From: Butyrivibrio sp.
GTDB taxonomy: Bacteria; Bacillota; Clostridia; Lachnospirales; Lachnospiraceae
Assembly (NCBI GenBank): GCA_022486625.1
Contig: JAKVKH010000005.1
Location: forward strand, 55,477 to 119,476
Direction: 5' to 3'
DNA: 64,000 bases
In this document: in pieces, positions 56,386 through 63,863 of the stretch
Layout: each line of letters starts with the position of its first letter
Numbering within the stretch: the stretch's first letter is position 1
Made by a program: the position numbers and the translations under genes
Notes under the pieces: generated by a model
Database searches by the model: none
What the model was told of the DNA's origin: nothing
What the model saw: the letters and a program-made list of their open reading frames with translations, nothing else

Positions 56386-56452
56386 ACTTTTCCTCTATCA
56401 ATCCTTTATATTTATATCGGCCATCTTCCCCATTCCTGCAACCCCTGCCCGA

Positions 56453-58234
56453 TTACTCCAGATACAGCTCCGGCACATTGGTAATGATATCCGTCACCCC
56501 GGACGCCGCATAGCTCCGAAGGTTCTTCTCTTTCAGCACCCGTCCGTCCTGATAAAACGGCTCTTCGCCGTTCCATGCACGAACTGCAAGGCCCTTCATA
56601 TCTTCCGGCAGTGTCATCGTCAGACCGCCGATCCACGGATGAAGCGCATCTGCTCCTGCCTCCCTGGCACCTGTGATGCAGTCTTCCAGGCTGCATGCCA
56701 GCATTCCGGTCTGTGCCTTCGGCTCCATTTCCCGGATCATGCGGATGGATTCCATCAGAAAAGAGGAATATACAATATATTTTTCCATTTCATAGCGGTG
56801 AACCAGCTTCAGAATCTTTTCTTCGATTCCCTCATAGCGCACCACGCCTGTTTTCAGCTCAATATTGATCAGAAGTCCTTTTTTCATACAATAAGGTTTC
56901 AGAAGCTGCAGTACTTCCTCCATTGTTGGGATTTTTTCAGAAAGTCCGCTTCCGCCCTTAATGGGAATCGCTCTGATTTCCTGAAACGTCAGATCTCTTA
57001 CTGCAGCGTCATGTCCTGTGACCCGCAGAATATTTTCATCATGGATGACAACAATCTCACCATCACGGGTCAGCTGGATATCCAGTTCGATTCCCGCAAT
57101 TCCTGGAATCTCTGCTGCTGCCTGAAATGCTGCCAGCGTATTTTCGGGATACTGCATGCTGCAGCCTCTGTGTCCCCAGATCTTTACCTGTTCCGGACGC
57201 AGATGTTTTCCTTCTGCCTGCCCCGGTAAACTCTGCTCCAGGCGCTCTTTTCTGCGATTTTCCAGAAAAGCTTCCATCACGCCTGCTGCCGCAATGCTTT
57301 CTTTTTCCATACACGTTTCCGGATTCACCTGCGCAGCTGCTTTGTTTTCTGCTGTCTCTTCCCCGATTCTTCTGCAGAATTCCTGAATTTCATACTGAAG
57401 TCCGGTTCCTTCATATGGATACGCAAACTGCTCAATTTTCTGCGGATCTTCATAACGTACGACGAACTTCTTCGTCAGCCACCAGGGCGACTGCGCCAGA
57501 ATATACCCTTTAGTGCCTGCAATCAGGAGCTGCCCCTCACTTTTCACACCAAGTCCCGTCTTACACAGTGCCTGTGCATTCGGATATTCGAACACAGCCT
57601 TGGCATAGACATCCAGTCCGTTCTCACAGGGAAGTAAATGAAATTCCAGTTTCCGGTAATCCGTTCCCAGCAGTCTCAAGACCGGAAGCAGTGTATAACT
57701 CCCAAGCTCCGTAAAACTGCCGCCATATTCCGGATCACGCAGTTCTCTCACATTTGAAGGCGTCAGCCTTGAGAAACAGGCTTCCACATCGCGGATCTGT
57801 CCGATCCTGCCGCTTTGTGCCACTTCGATCAGATTCATAAAACCCGGACAGTATGCAGTTTTTACCGCTTCCATCAGCGTGCAGTGCTGCTCCCTTGCCA
57901 GCTGATACAGCCGGGCCGCCTGTTCTGCAGTAAATGCCATTGGTTTTTCGCACAGAACAGAAAGTCCCATTTTCAGCATTTTTTCCGTATATTCTGCATG
58001 CGTTTCATGCGGCGATGCAATATAGACAGCATCACAGCACCCTGCCAGCTCTTCCGGATCCTCTGTGACATTCGTCAGCGCATACTTACCTGCAAATCTG
58101 TCTGCACTTTCCCTGTGCGGATTGCAGACACTGCTGATTACTGCAGCATCCTTCGCTTTCCCGCTTATCACTTCCTGTACAAACCGTTCTGCAATTCTTC
58201 CTGTACCGATGACTCCGATTCTGACTTTTTTCAC
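56453..58234 (-). CDS. Fusion: Gfo/Idh/MocA oxidoreductase and glycerophosphodiester phosphodiesterase
   Basis: Residues 1-~325 are an NAD(P)-dependent Gfo/Idh/MocA oxidoreductase (KKVRIGVIGTGRIAERF, DAVYIASPHETHAEY, VLCEKPMAFTAEQA, KTAYCPGFMNLIE). Residues ~355-593 are a GDPD-type TIM barrel (IWGHRGCSMQYPENTLAAF, GIELDIQLTRDGEIVVIHDE, INIELKTG, GVTDIITNVPELYLE). This combination is unusual. The oxidoreductase half is a close paralogue of that in the protein at 60337-61686. The GTG at 58234 (overlapping the previous stop as GTGA, RBS GGGAGACGCT) is preferred; ATG at 58246 is the alternative. A role in making or trimming a glycerol-phosphate-linked sugar or polyol is inferred. Confidence 0.87.
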   Translation of the reverse strand: MKKVRIGVIGTGRIAERFVQEVISGKAKDAAVISSVCNPHRESADRFAGKYALTNVTEDPEELAGCCDAVYIASPHETHAEYTEKMLKMGLSVLCEKPMAFTAEQAARLYQLAREQHCTLMEAVKTAYCPGFMNLIEVAQSGRIGQIRDVEACFSRLTPSNVRELRDPEYGGSFTELGSYTLLPVLRLLGTDYRKLEFHLLPCENGLDVYAKAVFEYPNAQALCKTGLGVKSEGQLLIAGTKGYILAQSPWWLTKKFVVRYEDPQKIEQFAYPYEGTGLQYEIQEFCRRIGEETAENKAAAQVNPETCMEKESIAAAGVMEAFLENRRKERLEQSLPGQAEGKHLRPEQVKIWGHRGCSMQYPENTLAAFQAAAEIPGIAGIELDIQLTRDGEIVVIHDENILRVTGHDAAVRDLTFQEIRAIPIKGGSGLSEKIPTMEEVLQLLKPYCMKKGLLINIELKTGVVRYEGIEEKILKLVHRYEMEKYIVYSSFLMESIRMIREMEPKAQTGMLACSLEDCITGAREAGADALHPWIGGLTMTLPEDMKGLAVRAWNGEEPFYQDGRVLKEKNLRSYAASGVTDIITNVPELYLE

Positions 58235-59184
58235 AGCGTCTCCCATCCTGCATCTTCTTTTTCCAGTACCTGTGCAAAATATCTGCCCGTCTGACAGATT
58301 ACCCTTAATACCTCCAGCGACAGATTCTCCGGAAAACTGTTCACACAGGGATACGTTTCAAAGCTGAGCACGCCCCGGTAATGCACCTTTCCAAGCCCGT
58401 CCAGTACATCATTCCAGTTCACGCCTTCTCCAAAGTCCTTCCTCCGAAAGGTGTACGGCATCTGGTGCAGATCTCCCTGTGCGTCATTATCATGCAGATG
58501 CAGAATTTTCAGATGTGCTCCCAGTGTGCTGATCATCTCATATGCATTTCTTCTGGTCAGGTTCATGTGACCGGTATCCAGACAGAAGCCAAAAAGTTCT
58601 TTTCCGGCATATTCATTCAGGATTTCAATTTCTCTGACTGCTTCCTCCGGGTCTGCACAGACACCTTCCACAATACGACCGCCGACGCTTTCATACAGAT
58701 TTTCCATGCAGATCATGACATGATACTGCTCTGCCAGCGGAATGAGTGATCTGAAATAAGAAAGATTCTCACGCTGCTCTGTTTCCGCATCCAGACGGTA
58801 CTGCAGCTTCCACGGATGAATCACCACATGAGGAATGTCCATCATATGCGCAATCATCAGACTTTTGGGAATCACCTGTTCCTGCATATACCGGTTCTGC
58901 TGTGTGCGCCCATATACCATCACCGGATATGGCGCGTGCATCTGCGATGCCCTTAGTCCGTATTTTTCCATTGCCTGCTTATATGGGATAAAAAAGCTTT
59001 CAAGCTGTGCTTCATCTTTGTCAAAAAAATGATTCAGCTCGCCCATATAGATTTCATTATTCTGAAGAAACACATCCAGATTAAAATCAACACAGTCAAA
59101 GCCAGCCTCTGCAATCATTGCAAAGCCTGGCTCTGTTACTCTTCCTTCTATGATTCCCTTTGTCTGTACTCCAACTTCCAACAT
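58231..59184 (-). CDS. Sugar phosphate isomerase/epimerase (TIM-barrel, xylose-isomerase-like)
   Basis: This 317-residue protein has the AP-endonuclease-2/xylose-isomerase-like TIM barrel: FDCVDFNLDVF, SQMHAPYPVMVYGRTQQ, VVIHPWKLQYR, ICMENLYESVGGRIVEG, GFCLDTGHMNL, HLHDNDAQGDLHQMPYTF and GVLSFETYP. The Glu-Asp-His-Glu metal ligands typical of IolE/IolI-like epimerases are visible. It probably rearranges a keto-sugar or inositol-like intermediate made by the adjacent oxidoreductases. RBS GGGGGAT. It is paralogous to the protein at 59228-60334. Confidence 0.88.
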   Translation of the reverse strand: MLEVGVQTKGIIEGRVTEPGFAMIAEAGFDCVDFNLDVFLQNNEIYMGELNHFFDKDEAQLESFFIPYKQAMEKYGLRASQMHAPYPVMVYGRTQQNRYMQEQVIPKSLMIAHMMDIPHVVIHPWKLQYRLDAETEQRENLSYFRSLIPLAEQYHVMICMENLYESVGGRIVEGVCADPEEAVREIEILNEYAGKELFGFCLDTGHMNLTRRNAYEMISTLGAHLKILHLHDNDAQGDLHQMPYTFRRKDFGEGVNWNDVLDGLGKVHYRGVLSFETYPCVNSFPENLSLEVLRVICQTGRYFAQVLEKEDAGWETL

Positions 59185-59227
59185 GGCTTATCCCCCGTAG
59201 CTCCTGCCTCCCAGGCTTTATCAGCTG

Positions 59228-60334
59228 TTAATTTGCCTGAAATCTTCCCCACCAGGCATCATCATATATTTCATAGGATATTCCCATCTTCTGCAGCTGC
59301 TGTCCGATCTCCCGGTAATACATGTTACAGATCAGAACAAAACGCTGTTCCTTTGGTATATGCAGAATTTCTTCCGGACTGCAGATTTTTATTCCGTCTT
59401 TTTCTGTATTCCAGAGTGCAGCGTTATTATCTGCAATGAATGCCGGCGGATATTTCTGTCCCCAGACCTTCATATAATTTTCAAACCGGATTCCGCAGCC
59501 AAAAAGAATCCTCTTTCTGCCATCCTGTGACAGACGTTTCTCCAGAGACAGCTGCTCTTCCCACCCGGTCAGGACAGACATCAGAAGCCGCAGCATCGGT
59601 ATATGAATCTGCCCCGGTGCTGCCTGAGTAAGTCCGGTAACATCCGCAATCACCGGTCCCTCATATCCGATCTCATGCAGCGCCCGGATAATTCCATACC
59701 AGTCTGTAGTCAGTGCTCCCCTGCCCGCAGTAAATGTATAGGGCATCTGATGGTAATCTTTTCTGCCATCATTATCATTTACATACACCATTCTGCAGTC
59801 TGCCGCTGCCTGCCTGAGCATCTCTGCAGCGTTCTGTGCCAGAAGCCCGGCATGTCCTATATTTAATGCGATTCCGAAGCTCACCTGCGGCTGATCCGCG
59901 CGCAGCTGCGCCAATAGCTTTTTCAGCTGCCGGATTTCAGAGAATTCATTACGCAGCGCTTTCCCCTCAAGGACCTGATAACTGTTCTCAATGCAGATGG
60001 TAATTCCGGAAGCATCCGCTTCTGCAAGTCCCTCTTTGAGCCAGATCCTGATCAGTTCCGAAGATACAGCGGTTTTTTCGGTTTCCACCGTAAGGCAGGA
60101 CACGCCGTGTCTTCTGCAGCATTCAATCACCTGCACAAGCTCCTGAAGATCCTGTGTCCTTATTCTGACAGCAATTATCTGAAGAGGTTTTACATGACTG
60201 TCCCGAAGTCCTTCGATATCCGCATGGTCTTCAGCGGTCCGGATGTCCATATAACGCATCTCCGCCCACTCAAAGCCTGCTGCCGCTGCCGATTCAGTTG
60301 TAAGCTCTTCTGTCAGTGATACCGCTTTGATCAT
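59228..60334 (-). CDS. Sugar isomerase/epimerase-like TIM barrel fused to Rossmann module
   Basis: Residues 1-~255 are a TIM-barrel isomerase-like domain (ITICIENSYQVLEGKAL, FGIALNIGHAGLLAQ, VYVNDNDGRKDYHQMPYTF, GPVIADVTG). Residues ~270-368 are the cluster's Rossmann-like module (RILFGCGIRFENYMKVW, AFIADNNAALWNTE, FVLICNMYYREIGQQLQKMG). The shared HQMPYTF segment shows that it is a paralogue of the downstream isomerase. Several metal-ligand positions differ (for example IGHAG for TGHMN), so activity may differ. RBS AAAGGCATAAGA; 2 bp after the fusion protein upstream. Confidence 0.83.
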   Translation of the reverse strand: MIKAVSLTEELTTESAAAAGFEWAEMRYMDIRTAEDHADIEGLRDSHVKPLQIIAVRIRTQDLQELVQVIECCRRHGVSCLTVETEKTAVSSELIRIWLKEGLAEADASGITICIENSYQVLEGKALRNEFSEIRQLKKLLAQLRADQPQVSFGIALNIGHAGLLAQNAAEMLRQAAADCRMVYVNDNDGRKDYHQMPYTFTAGRGALTTDWYGIIRALHEIGYEGPVIADVTGLTQAAPGQIHIPMLRLLMSVLTGWEEQLSLEKRLSQDGRKRILFGCGIRFENYMKVWGQKYPPAFIADNNAALWNTEKDGIKICSPEEILHIPKEQRFVLICNMYYREIGQQLQKMGISYEIYDDAWWGRFQAN

Positions 60335-60336
60335 TC

Positions 60337-61686
60337 TTATGCCTTTGCCTCTTTTTTCCTTTTCTCCATAAACCGTTCCACAATATCTGCCATCGCAATT
60401 GATTCTTCTGCTGTCAGACGGTATCCGCGCATTCCGAATTTATTGATCTTGGATACAAACTCACTGATTTCGTACCGAAGACCATCTCCCTGGAAATTGG
60501 GTTCATATTTTTCAATAATGCTTGGATTTTCATACCGGATTTCAAATTTTCTGGTCAGCCACCATGGTGACTCTGCCAGAATGTAACCTTTGGTTCCTGC
60601 GACAATCAGCTGTCCTTCCGACTTTACGCCTACACCGGTCTTGGCAGTTGCCATGGCCCCGGGGTAACGGATCTGGATCTTTGTATAGAGATCAATTCCG
60701 GTATCGGAAAGAATGCTGTCGATATCCACTTTTGTATAATTTATTCCAAGGAGCTTAATGATCGGCAGAAGCGGGTATCCTCCGTATTCCAGAAATCCGC
60801 CGCCATACTTTGCATCTGCAATTTCTCTTGAGTCCGGATCTGCCAGCCTTGAAAAACAGGCTTCCACATCTCTGATTTCCCCGATTTTACCGCTTTTGGC
60901 AATGTTAATGAGCTGCTGGAACCCCGGACAGTAGGCAGCTTTGATTCCTTCCATCAGCACGACATCTTTTTCCTGTGCAAGCTCATATAGCTCAACGGCT
61001 TCTCTTCTGGTAAACGTCATCGGCTTTTCGCACAGAACATGCTTTCCATGTTCAAGCGCAGTTCTGGCATATTCATAATGTGTCTCATGTGGTGATGCAA
61101 TATAGACTGCATCCACATTTTCCAGAAACTCATCGTAGTGGTCACTGTAGCAGTCAATTTCAAATCTTCTGTGAAATCTGTCCAAACTGTCCTTTTCCGG
61201 ATTATAGGCACTGTTCACAATAATACCGCTGACATACTTCGCCTCCGAAATGAAACGGGGTGCAATACGCCCGGTACCAATCACGCCGATTCGAACAATC
61301 TGAAATTTATTTTTCCTGAGAATAGTAGATGAAACGTTCGGCGTGCGATCAAGATAGATCACCTTACAGAACGCATTCAGATAGTCAAAATATCCGGTCC
61401 AGTCAGATCCCACCGTGAAAATATCGATTCCGTACTTCTGGATATCTTCAATCTTCTGTCCTTCATGATCTTCAATGATGATCTCATCCGCAAAACCGGT
61501 TTTCCGCACATTTTCAATACGCTCCATAATCGGATCAATCACATTGATCTTGCCCCTGCCCTCATCAAAGTGCTCAGTTGTAACACCAACGATGAGGTAA
61601 TCCCCCAGTTCCCTGGCACGCTTTAGCAGTTTATAATGCCCTTCATGAAACAGATCAAAGGTTCCGTATGTTATTACCTTTTTCAT
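60337..61686 (-). CDS. Fusion: glycerol-3-phosphate-type cytidylyltransferase and Gfo/Idh/MocA oxidoreductase
   Basis: Residues 1-~130 are a TagD-like cytidylyltransferase (TYGTFDLFHEGHYKLLKRAR, YLIVGVTTEHFDEGRGK, FTVGSDWTGYFDYL, ending VSSTILRK with the STT-like motif). Residues ~133-449 are an NAD(P)-dependent Gfo/Idh/MocA oxidoreductase (VRIGVIGTGRIAPRF, DAVYIASPHETHYEY, VLCEKPMTFTRRE, IKAAYCPGFQQLI). The fusion implies that a CDP-activated polyol or sugar is also oxidised or reduced by one protein. It appears to be the first gene of the polymer operon, with RBS CAGGAGAACGCCGG and a promoter about 40 bp upstream. Confidence 0.88.
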   Translation of the reverse strand: MKKVITYGTFDLFHEGHYKLLKRARELGDYLIVGVTTEHFDEGRGKINVIDPIMERIENVRKTGFADEIIIEDHEGQKIEDIQKYGIDIFTVGSDWTGYFDYLNAFCKVIYLDRTPNVSSTILRKNKFQIVRIGVIGTGRIAPRFISEAKYVSGIIVNSAYNPEKDSLDRFHRRFEIDCYSDHYDEFLENVDAVYIASPHETHYEYARTALEHGKHVLCEKPMTFTRREAVELYELAQEKDVVLMEGIKAAYCPGFQQLINIAKSGKIGEIRDVEACFSRLADPDSREIADAKYGGGFLEYGGYPLLPIIKLLGINYTKVDIDSILSDTGIDLYTKIQIRYPGAMATAKTGVGVKSEGQLIVAGTKGYILAESPWWLTRKFEIRYENPSIIEKYEPNFQGDGLRYEISEFVSKINKFGMRGYRLTAEESIAMADIVERFMEKRKKEAKA

Positions 61687-61897
61687 CCGGCGTTCTCCTG
61701 TAAAGACTGAATTTTATAATAATTATAGCATTTCTCCCTCTCTTTTTCAGAAGATTCGTGCAATTTAACCAGAAAATCCGTTCCTTTATCCCTTTATCCC
61801 GATCCCCCATCCTCACAAACAATTCTGTTACCCTCTGTGCCAGTTCCTCCCATGTCTTTGCCTTGAAAAGCCTTGCCCATCGATATAATTCTGGCAT
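61655..61897 (-). pseudogene. Possible C-terminal remnant of an Rpn-type nuclease/transposase
   Basis: An 80-codon frame carries LYRWARLFKAKTWEELAQRV, which resembles the C-terminal part of Rpn/PD-(D/E)XK transposase-like proteins. An in-frame stop lies four codons before the ATG, and the frame runs 32 bp into the next gene. It is probably a decayed fragment or chance. Apart from this, a promoter and a small tandem repeat, the 427 bp between 61686 and 62114 hold no gene. Confidence 0.3.
61722..61750 (-). promoter_or_regulatory. Promoter of the polymer gene cluster
   Basis: Minus-strand CTGAAA (61750-61745), 17-bp spacer and perfect TATAAT (61727-61722) lie about 35 bp before the start at 61686. 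All genes from 61686 to 34959 run in this direction with small gaps, so this may be the main promoter, with others possible inside. Confidence 0.55.
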
Positions 61898-61905
61898 CTG
61901 CTTTT

Positions 61906-61938
61906 CATTTCAAGTACATTTCAGGTACATTTCTGGTT
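61906..61938 (+). repeat. Three tandem copies of an 11-bp unit
   Basis: CATTTCAAGTA, CATTTCAGGTA and CATTTCTGGTT lie head to tail in the non-coding gap. The first two differ at one base. No function is evident. Confidence 0.5.
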
Positions 61939-62057
61939 CTGCATTTCTGCTTGACTTCTTTTTATTATCCCTCTATAATATACCCAGCTGAAAGAAGCTA
62001 TATGCTTTTCAGTTCTTAAAAAGAGAACATAGAACATTAAATGTTCTTTATTAACAC

Positions 62058-62112
62058 AAAAAATGCTAATGATGTTCTTGGTTAATCCAGGAAAGGTTCA
62101 TTAGCATTTTTT
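62058..62112. terminator. Bidirectional terminator after the SIR2-domain gene
   Basis: AAAAAATGCTAATGA (62058-62072) and its exact complement TCATTAGCATTTTTT (62098-62112) form a perfect 15-bp stem with a 25-nt loop. T-runs lie at both ends. It begins 2 bp after the SIR2 gene's stop codon. Confidence 0.75.
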
Positions 62113-62113
62113 A

Positions 62114-63688
62114 TTACACTTGATAGTTTTCTCTAAAATCTAAACACATAATACATCTCTTAGCATTAGAATCCAATTCCGGATATGTCTCAAACAAGTA
62201 TTTGCACGCATCCCTCAACTCATCATTACTTAAAATATTTATATTACGTAGCACATGCATTGATGCCTTCCGGCAAACAGCTTCTTCCACCATTTCCTGT
62301 TTTACTTCTTTATAAGAAGATACTCTACTTACATTTCCCAATGACTTTTCCACATACTTAGCTATAATTTTTGATAATGAATTTCTATTCTCCATAAATT
62401 GTCCCAATTTACTATCATCTGGAATATTTTGTCCTTTTGTATATTTAAAAACCGGTAACAATCTATTATTTTGGATGCTCTTAAATCTTTCAAAACACAT
62501 TTGGTAAGCGTCAAATTTTTTATTGTCATATACGATATCTTCAAGAATCTGATCATCCTCAAGCAATCCATATCCATATTTGTTAAGAATATTCTCTTTA
62601 TAACCGATTGCTATTGCTAACGGTTTCGAAGAAAGATCAATATTCTCAAGATTATCAATTCCAACAATTATGGATTCTGCTTTTCCCGAAGCCATATTTT
62701 GATCAACAATTTTCTTTACAACTCGTCTTGTCTCTCGAACTCTTATGGGAGAAATTCCTGGGATTATCTCTCCCAATTTATCATATACTTTTCCGTAATT
62801 GTCTGTTTGTATCTCAACGAATGGAATTTCAATACCATTTTCAGTTGTTATTGTCCTCTCAATTTCAATAAGATCCATTTCATCTTTTTTATAGCTGACA
62901 AAAACAAAATGTTTCCTTATATCCTTTAATTGCTTCTCTGACAAACAGCTCAAGAAATCCTCTATAATATTCCTAACATCCTCATCCGTAAATGAATATC
63001 CCATAAATATTATTGGAGATTCGGCAAACAATGTAAGCATCTTCGCTATTATCAGTTTTCTTGATTCTTTAAATCCATCATAATCTTTTTTTGTGATAAT
63101 TATTGATTCTGCATCAGTTGCACTTCCGTGTATCTTATAAATCTCAGCAATGTTATAACTATCTGCTGAAAACAAATCGTGCTGTCTTACAAATACCGTA
63201 AAATCGTTTGGGAACACATATTTTTCCAGGAAAGTATCATAATTCGTTGTTATTACGGCGGAAATCTTATTATTAAGCTTTTTAAACTTTTCGAGTTCTT
63301 CTAACATAATATCAGACTTATATAATTTTTGTTTTTTAAAAAAATCTGCTAAATACATTTTATATGGAGAAATACCTCTCCTTACCCAACTTGGATTCTT
63401 CTTGTTTCCAATATTTAATATTATTTTACGATCAAAAAAAGCAGCATTAAACCGTTCCTCAATAAAAGATCCCATATAAGCATTTGTTTCAAACTCTGTC
63501 ATATTACTACGTTTGCAAAAATCAATCTGTTTTTGATATTGAAATGAATCCGGTTCAAATTTATCAAATGATCCTTCTAACAATTCTTTCCATGATGGAT
63601 AATTATATAAATAACGCTTTGAAATTCCCGATCCAATGAATAATATTGGAGCTCTATTTGATTTTACAATCTCATCTAAAATTCCCAT
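62114..63688 (-). CDS. SIR2-like NAD-binding domain protein, candidate phage-defence effector
   Basis: This 524-residue protein has the features of SIR2_2-type domains: LFIGSGISKRYL near residue 18 (NAD loop), VITTNYDTFLEKYV near 148, catalytic-type His in IYKIHGSATD near 185, and FMGYSFTDEDVRNI near 231. The remaining ~290 residues form an unrecognised helical C-terminal region. Such proteins commonly act as NAD-degrading effectors in defence (family knowledge). No partner gene such as HerA, Argonaute or TIR is visible. AGAGGAAAAA decides the ATG at 63688 over the upstream TTG. It is AT-rich and has its own promoter and terminator, consistent with a mobile defence cassette. Confidence 0.85.
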   Translation of the reverse strand: MGILDEIVKSNRAPILFIGSGISKRYLYNYPSWKELLEGSFDKFEPDSFQYQKQIDFCKRSNMTEFETNAYMGSFIEERFNAAFFDRKIILNIGNKKNPSWVRRGISPYKMYLADFFKKQKLYKSDIMLEELEKFKKLNNKISAVITTNYDTFLEKYVFPNDFTVFVRQHDLFSADSYNIAEIYKIHGSATDAESIIITKKDYDGFKESRKLIIAKMLTLFAESPIIFMGYSFTDEDVRNIIEDFLSCLSEKQLKDIRKHFVFVSYKKDEMDLIEIERTITTENGIEIPFVEIQTDNYGKVYDKLGEIIPGISPIRVRETRRVVKKIVDQNMASGKAESIIVGIDNLENIDLSSKPLAIAIGYKENILNKYGYGLLEDDQILEDIVYDNKKFDAYQMCFERFKSIQNNRLLPVFKYTKGQNIPDDSKLGQFMENRNSLSKIIAKYVEKSLGNVSRVSSYKEVKQEMVEEAVCRKASMHVLRNINILSNDELRDACKYLFETYPELDSNAKRCIMCLDFRENYQV

Positions 63689-63818
63689 TTTTTCCTCTGT
63701 GTATTTCGAATATATTTCAAATAAATTGGTCAATCTATCTCATATGGCTCAATTTTTTCATGAGCATCGCACTTGTTAAATTGCTTCTGTTTCCAAAACG
63801 CATACAGACATCTTTTAA

Positions 63819-63847
63819 ATTATACTGTAAACCTCAAATGATATCAA
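63819..63847 (-). promoter_or_regulatory. Promoter of the SIR2-domain gene
   Basis: Minus-strand TTGATA (63847-63842), 17-bp spacer and perfect TATAAT (63824-63819) give a leader of about 120 nt before the start at 63688. Confidence 0.7.
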
Positions 63848-63863
63848 CGAGAATCCAGCTCTC

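Larger units (their letters stand above)
40500..56400. other. AT-rich segment within the polymer cluster
   Basis: By eye, base composition shifts sharply to AT-rich codons (AAA, TTT, ATA, poly-A/T runs) at about 40.5-41 kb and returns to the richer GC of the flanks at about 56.4 kb. The segment covers the glycosyltransferases, methyltransferases, RgpF-like gene and aldolase/phosphatase/cytidylyltransferase genes. It also contains an IS66 remnant. It looks like an acquired, exchangeable, serotype-like cassette set within resident polymer genes. Exact boundaries need a sliding-window composition calculation. Confidence 0.65.

Noticed and set aside
56378..57229. A 283-codon plus-strand frame at the composition boundary
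   Set aside because: Antisense to the GDPD half of the oxidoreductase fusion; no motifs and no promoter.
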